A DNA stretch of 34,902 bases from Rhodococcus erythropolis NBRC 15567 (GTDB taxonomy: Bacteria; Actinomycetota; Actinomycetes; Mycobacteriales; Mycobacteriaceae). The position numbers and the translations under genes were made by a program. Under the pieces are notes generated by a model. The model made no database searches. It saw nothing but the letters and a program-made list of their open reading frames with translations, and had not been told where the DNA came from. The stretch covers positions 1 to 34,902 of the forward strand of contig NZ_BCRM01000042.1 of assembly GCF_001552595.1 (NCBI RefSeq), read 5' to 3'. Positions within the stretch are counted from its first letter, which is position 1, and every line of letters starts with the position of its first letter. Of this stretch, positions 32,357-34,902 are shown in pieces.

Positions 32357-34144
32357 TCAGGCGTAGAGGTCGCTGATTTTGGTCTTGTGAGCTTCGTGAA
32401 TGATGTTGCGCTTGAGCTTGAGCGTCGGCGTCAATTCGCCGGTCTCCTGGGTGAAGTCGACCTCGAGGATCGTGTATTTCTTGATCTGCTCGGGGTTGGA
32501 GACTTTCTTGTTGGCGTCGGCAACGGCCGAGTCGATCTCGGCGATCAGGTCGGCGTTCTTCACCAGATCGGCAATCGGGGTGCCGGCGGGTAGGCCGTTG
32601 CGCTCGACCCATCCGGGCAGTGTTTCCGGATCGAGGGTGATCAGTGCACCGATGAACGGCTGACCGTCGCCGACGACGAGGCACTGGCTGATCAGAGCGT
32701 GCGCGCGCAGGGAATCTTCGAGGCCTGCCGGTGCGACGTTCTTGCCGCCCGCGGTGACGATGATTTCCTTCTTGCGTCCGGTGATGGAGACGTAGCCTTC
32801 GTTGTCGATCGATCCGAGGTCGCCGGTGTGGAACCAGCCGTCGACGATCGATTCGGCCGTCGCCTTGTCGTTGTGCCAGTAGCCGGCGAAGACGACCGGG
32901 CCCTGCAGGAGGAGTTCGCCGTCTTCGGCGATCCGTGCTGCATGGCCGTTGATCGGCTTGCCGACGGTGCCGACGCGCTGCGCGCTCGAGGTGTTGACGG
33001 TGATTGCGGCGCTGGTCTCGGTGAGTCCGTAGCCCTCGTAGATCGGGATGCCGACGCCGCGGAAGTAGTGGCCGAGACGCGCGCCGAGGGCTGCGCCACC
33101 GGAGACTGCACGCTCGCACTCGCCGCCCAGAGCTGCGCGCAACTTCGAGTAGACGAGCTTGTCGAATACCGCATGCTTGAGCTTGAGTGCCAGTCCGGGG
33201 CCACCCTTTTCGAGGGATTCGCTGTATTCGATGGCGGTGGCGGCAGCCTTGTCGAAGATGCTGCCCTTACCGCCGTCGACGGCTTTCTGGCGAGCCGAGT
33301 TGTACACCTTCTCGAACACGCGGGGCACGGAGAGGATGAAGTTGGGCTTGAAGCCGGCGAACTGCTCGAGGAGTGTCGTCAGGTCCGAGGTGTGGGCGAC
33401 GGTGACCTTGGCGTCGAAAGCGCCGTAGGAGATCGCTCGTGCGAATGCGTGGGCGAGCGGCAGGAACATCAGAGTCTTCTTGCCGGGGACCATGGACTCC
33501 GGCATCGCCAGGCGGCAGGCGTTGGACTCGGCGTGGAGGTTGGAGTGTGTCAGCTGGACGCCCTTGGGGCGTCCGGTGGTTCCGGAGGTGTAGATCAGGG
33601 TCGCGGGCGAGGCTGCGGTGACCTGGTGACGGCGAGTGTGCAGTTCTTCGTCGGTGATTGCCGAGCCGCGGCTGGACAGCTCGTCGATCGCACCTGACTC
33701 GATGACCAGAACTTCGCGGAGGGCGTCTGCGCCGTCGGTGACTTCCTTGTGGGTCTCCGCGTGCTTGGCCGTTTCGACGACCAGAAGTGTTGTCGCGGAA
33801 TCTTCGAGGATCCACTGCGCCTGGTCAGGGGAGGAGGTTTCGTAGATCGCGACGGTGCATCCGCCGGCTGTCCAGATGGCGTAGTCGAGAACGACCCACT
33901 CGTAGCGAGTTGCTGACAGGATAGCGACGCGGTCGCCGAGCTCGACACCTGACGCGATCAGGCCCTTGGCGACTGCGGAGACCTGCTTCGCGAATTCAGC
34001 TGCGGTGACGTCGACCCATCCGCCGTTCGACGGCCTCTTGAACGGCACGAATGTGGGGTCTTCTTCGGCGTGACGGAACACGGCGTCGGCCGTGGAAATG
34101 TTTCCAGGAATTGAGAACGACTGTGGAACTGAGAACTCGCGCAC
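32357..34144 (-). CDS. fadD15: Long-chain fatty-acid-CoA ligase (FadD15-type)
   Basis: Activates fatty acids as acyl-AMP and then acyl-CoA. 595 aa from GTG 34144, which follows AAGGGG by 8 nt; the mycobacterial FadD15 is about 600 aa. AMP-binding P-loop YTSGTTGRPKG (near residue 180), YEGYGLTETS (near 345), GWFHTGDLGSID (near 430) and the catalytic lysine region GRKKEIIVTAGGKNVAP (near 450). The C-terminal part LRAHALISQCLVVGDGQPFI and TGELTPTLKLKRN is typical. The longer frame to 34285 crosses the upstream terminator and is not used. Intact, core-type gene; the same strand and order as fprA upstream, separated by a terminator. Confidence 0.93.
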   Translation of the reverse strand: MREFSVPQSFSIPGNISTADAVFRHAEEDPTFVPFKRPSNGGWVDVTAAEFAKQVSAVAKGLIASGVELGDRVAILSATRYEWVVLDYAIWTAGGCTVAIYETSSPDQAQWILEDSATTLLVVETAKHAETHKEVTDGADALREVLVIESGAIDELSSRGSAITDEELHTRRHQVTAASPATLIYTSGTTGRPKGVQLTHSNLHAESNACRLAMPESMVPGKKTLMFLPLAHAFARAISYGAFDAKVTVAHTSDLTTLLEQFAGFKPNFILSVPRVFEKVYNSARQKAVDGGKGSIFDKAAATAIEYSESLEKGGPGLALKLKHAVFDKLVYSKLRAALGGECERAVSGGAALGARLGHYFRGVGIPIYEGYGLTETSAAITVNTSSAQRVGTVGKPINGHAARIAEDGELLLQGPVVFAGYWHNDKATAESIVDGWFHTGDLGSIDNEGYVSITGRKKEIIVTAGGKNVAPAGLEDSLRAHALISQCLVVGDGQPFIGALITLDPETLPGWVERNGLPAGTPIADLVKNADLIAEIDSAVADANKKVSNPEQIKKYTILEVDFTQETGELTPTLKLKRNIIHEAHKTKISDLYA

Positions 34145-34188
34145 TATTGACCCCTTCAGTGACAGCTCTGTGGCCGCTTCGGTAAATG

Positions 34189-34216
34189 AAAACCCCCGTT
34201 CTTCTTGGAATCGGGG
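34189..34216 (-). terminator. Terminator after fprA
   Basis: On the minus strand CCCCG, a 13-nt loop and CGGGG followed by GTTTTC, about 90 bp downstream of the fprA stop. A short stem with a T run, pointing toward fadD15. Confidence 0.55.
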
Positions 34217-34305
34217 ATGGTGTCTGCCGCATGAAACGCCTTGAAGAGTTCGGACACTTCTGGGCATATTCAGGTGTTCGAGCACTCAGTTCACGTGGAT
34301 TCGAC

Positions 34306-34902
34306 TCAGTGGGTGCGGTCGGGCTCGGATGCCTTGAGCATGTCGTGACGCTCGACGACCTTGATGCGCTCACGGCCTTCGGGCTCGCCCAGGCTGCGCT
34401 CGTGCGCGTCGAGGCGGTACCAGCCCTGCCAGGTCGTGTACGGCACCTGCTTGCCTTCGAGGAACTCGATGACGGCGTTCTCGTCGGGGTTCGCGGCGCC
34501 GGCGAAGTTGACGGAATCCTCGAGGAGGTTCGCGACTGTTTCGTTGGCGTCACCCTTGGTGTGGCCGATGAGGCCGACGGGGCCGCGCTTGATCCAGCCG
34601 GTGACGTAGGTGGCCGGCATGAATCGGGCTGCGCCCTCGGCGTTGTCGTCGGCGACGACGCGTCCGGCGTCGTTGGGGACGGTGCCCGCCTGGTCGTCGA
34701 ACGGCAGCTGCGTGATGTTCTGCGAGAGGTAACCGACGGCGCGGTACACGGCCTGGACATCCCAGTCCTTGTACGTGCCGGTGCCCTTGACGTTGCCGGT
34801 TCCGTCGAGCTGGGTGCGCTCGGTGCGCAGGCCGACGACCTTGCCGTCTTCGCCGAGGATCTCCGTGGGAGATTCGAAGAAGTGCAGGAACAGCTTGTGG
34901 GG
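34306..34902 (-). CDS. fprA: Ferredoxin-NADP+ reductase FprA, 3' part
   Basis: C-terminal 198 residues of an FAD-dependent ferredoxin/adrenodoxin-type reductase; the 5' part lies beyond the window edge, and the frame stays open to base 34902. Visible: ESPTEILGEDGKVVGLRTER, then AVYRAVGYLSQNITQLPFDD, the FAD/NADP block ATYVTGWIKRGPVGLIGHTK and GDANETVANLLED, and a C-terminal VPYTTWQGWYRLDAHERSLG. This closely follows mycobacterial FprA. It could serve ferredoxins such as the one at 23159, though it is 11 kb away. Confidence 0.9.
   Translation of the reverse strand, partial: PHKLFLHFFESPTEILGEDGKVVGLRTERTQLDGTGNVKGTGTYKDWDVQAVYRAVGYLSQNITQLPFDDQAGTVPNDAGRVVADDNAEGAARFMPATYVTGWIKRGPVGLIGHTKGDANETVANLLEDSVNFAGAANPDENAVIEFLEGKQVPYTTWQGWYRLDAHERSLGEPEGRERIKVVERHDMLKASEPDRTH

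Noticed and set aside
1..34902. CRISPR arrays, rRNA or tRNA genes
   Set aside because: No regularly spaced short repeats and no rRNA or tRNA-like sequences were seen on reading both strands.

Overview
The window looks like a chromosomal segment of a high-GC actinobacterium of the order Mycobacteriales, most likely Rhodococcus. The evidence is a MetH, a FadD15-type acyl-CoA ligase, an FprA-type ferredoxin reductase, a CanB-type carbonic anhydrase and a CtaD that all read like mycobacterial and rhodococcal orthologues, plus moderately high GC and frequent GTG/TTG starts. The assignment rests on recall of protein families, not on a search.

Layout. 1-6.8 kb: a DUF2254 membrane protein, a shortened NmrA-like reductase, a TetR regulator broken by two opposite single-base frameshifts, small HTH and hypothetical ORFs, about 1 kb of decayed sequence, and a DUF389 membrane protein. 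6.8-10.9 kb: a large arylsulfatase (minus strand), a remnant of a small membrane protein, then a secreted protein followed at 8 nt by a small membrane protein and closed by a perfect 16-bp hairpin. 11.0-14.2 kb (minus strand): a mobile-element cassette with a stand-alone DnaB-N-like protein, three tiny membrane or HTH proteins and a serine resolvase with a cysteine-rich tail. 14.3-16.5 kb: DUF488, an ORF without a start codon, carbonic anhydrase and a uracil-DNA glycosylase-like protein. 16.9-21.3 kb (minus): metH, overlapped by an alkyltransferase-like (ATL) gene, and a cupin. 21.5-26.2 kb: a membrane protein, a winged-helix regulator with three C-terminal cysteines, divergently a 7Fe-8S-type ferredoxin and a second-locus ctaD, a four-TM protein and DUF952. 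26.4-26.8 kb: a decayed cytochrome-b-type membrane domain. 27.6-29.6 kb: nsrR, hmp and a 65-aa protein, a nitric-oxide detoxification locus with a clear operator dyad and terminator. 29.6-32.3 kb: a VOC protein, a second cassette of small plasmid-like ORFs, an orphan resolvase-site array and a repeat. 32.3 kb to the end (minus): fadD15 and the 3' part of fprA.

How it fits together. Core metabolic genes (metH, fadD15, fprA) are intact and alternate with accessory blocks full of remnants. Two 34-bp resolvase-like sites with the same architecture lie in direct orientation at 13851 and 31873, one touching the resolvase start codon; they bracket 18 kb that includes metH, ctaD and hmp. The most notable local oddity is a seven-G run that throws the ferredoxin out of frame and fuses it to CtaD. 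The ferredoxin/oxidase locus with its cysteine-bearing regulator, close to nsrR-hmp, suggests a respiratory module responding to NO, oxygen or iron-sulfur stress; this is inference.
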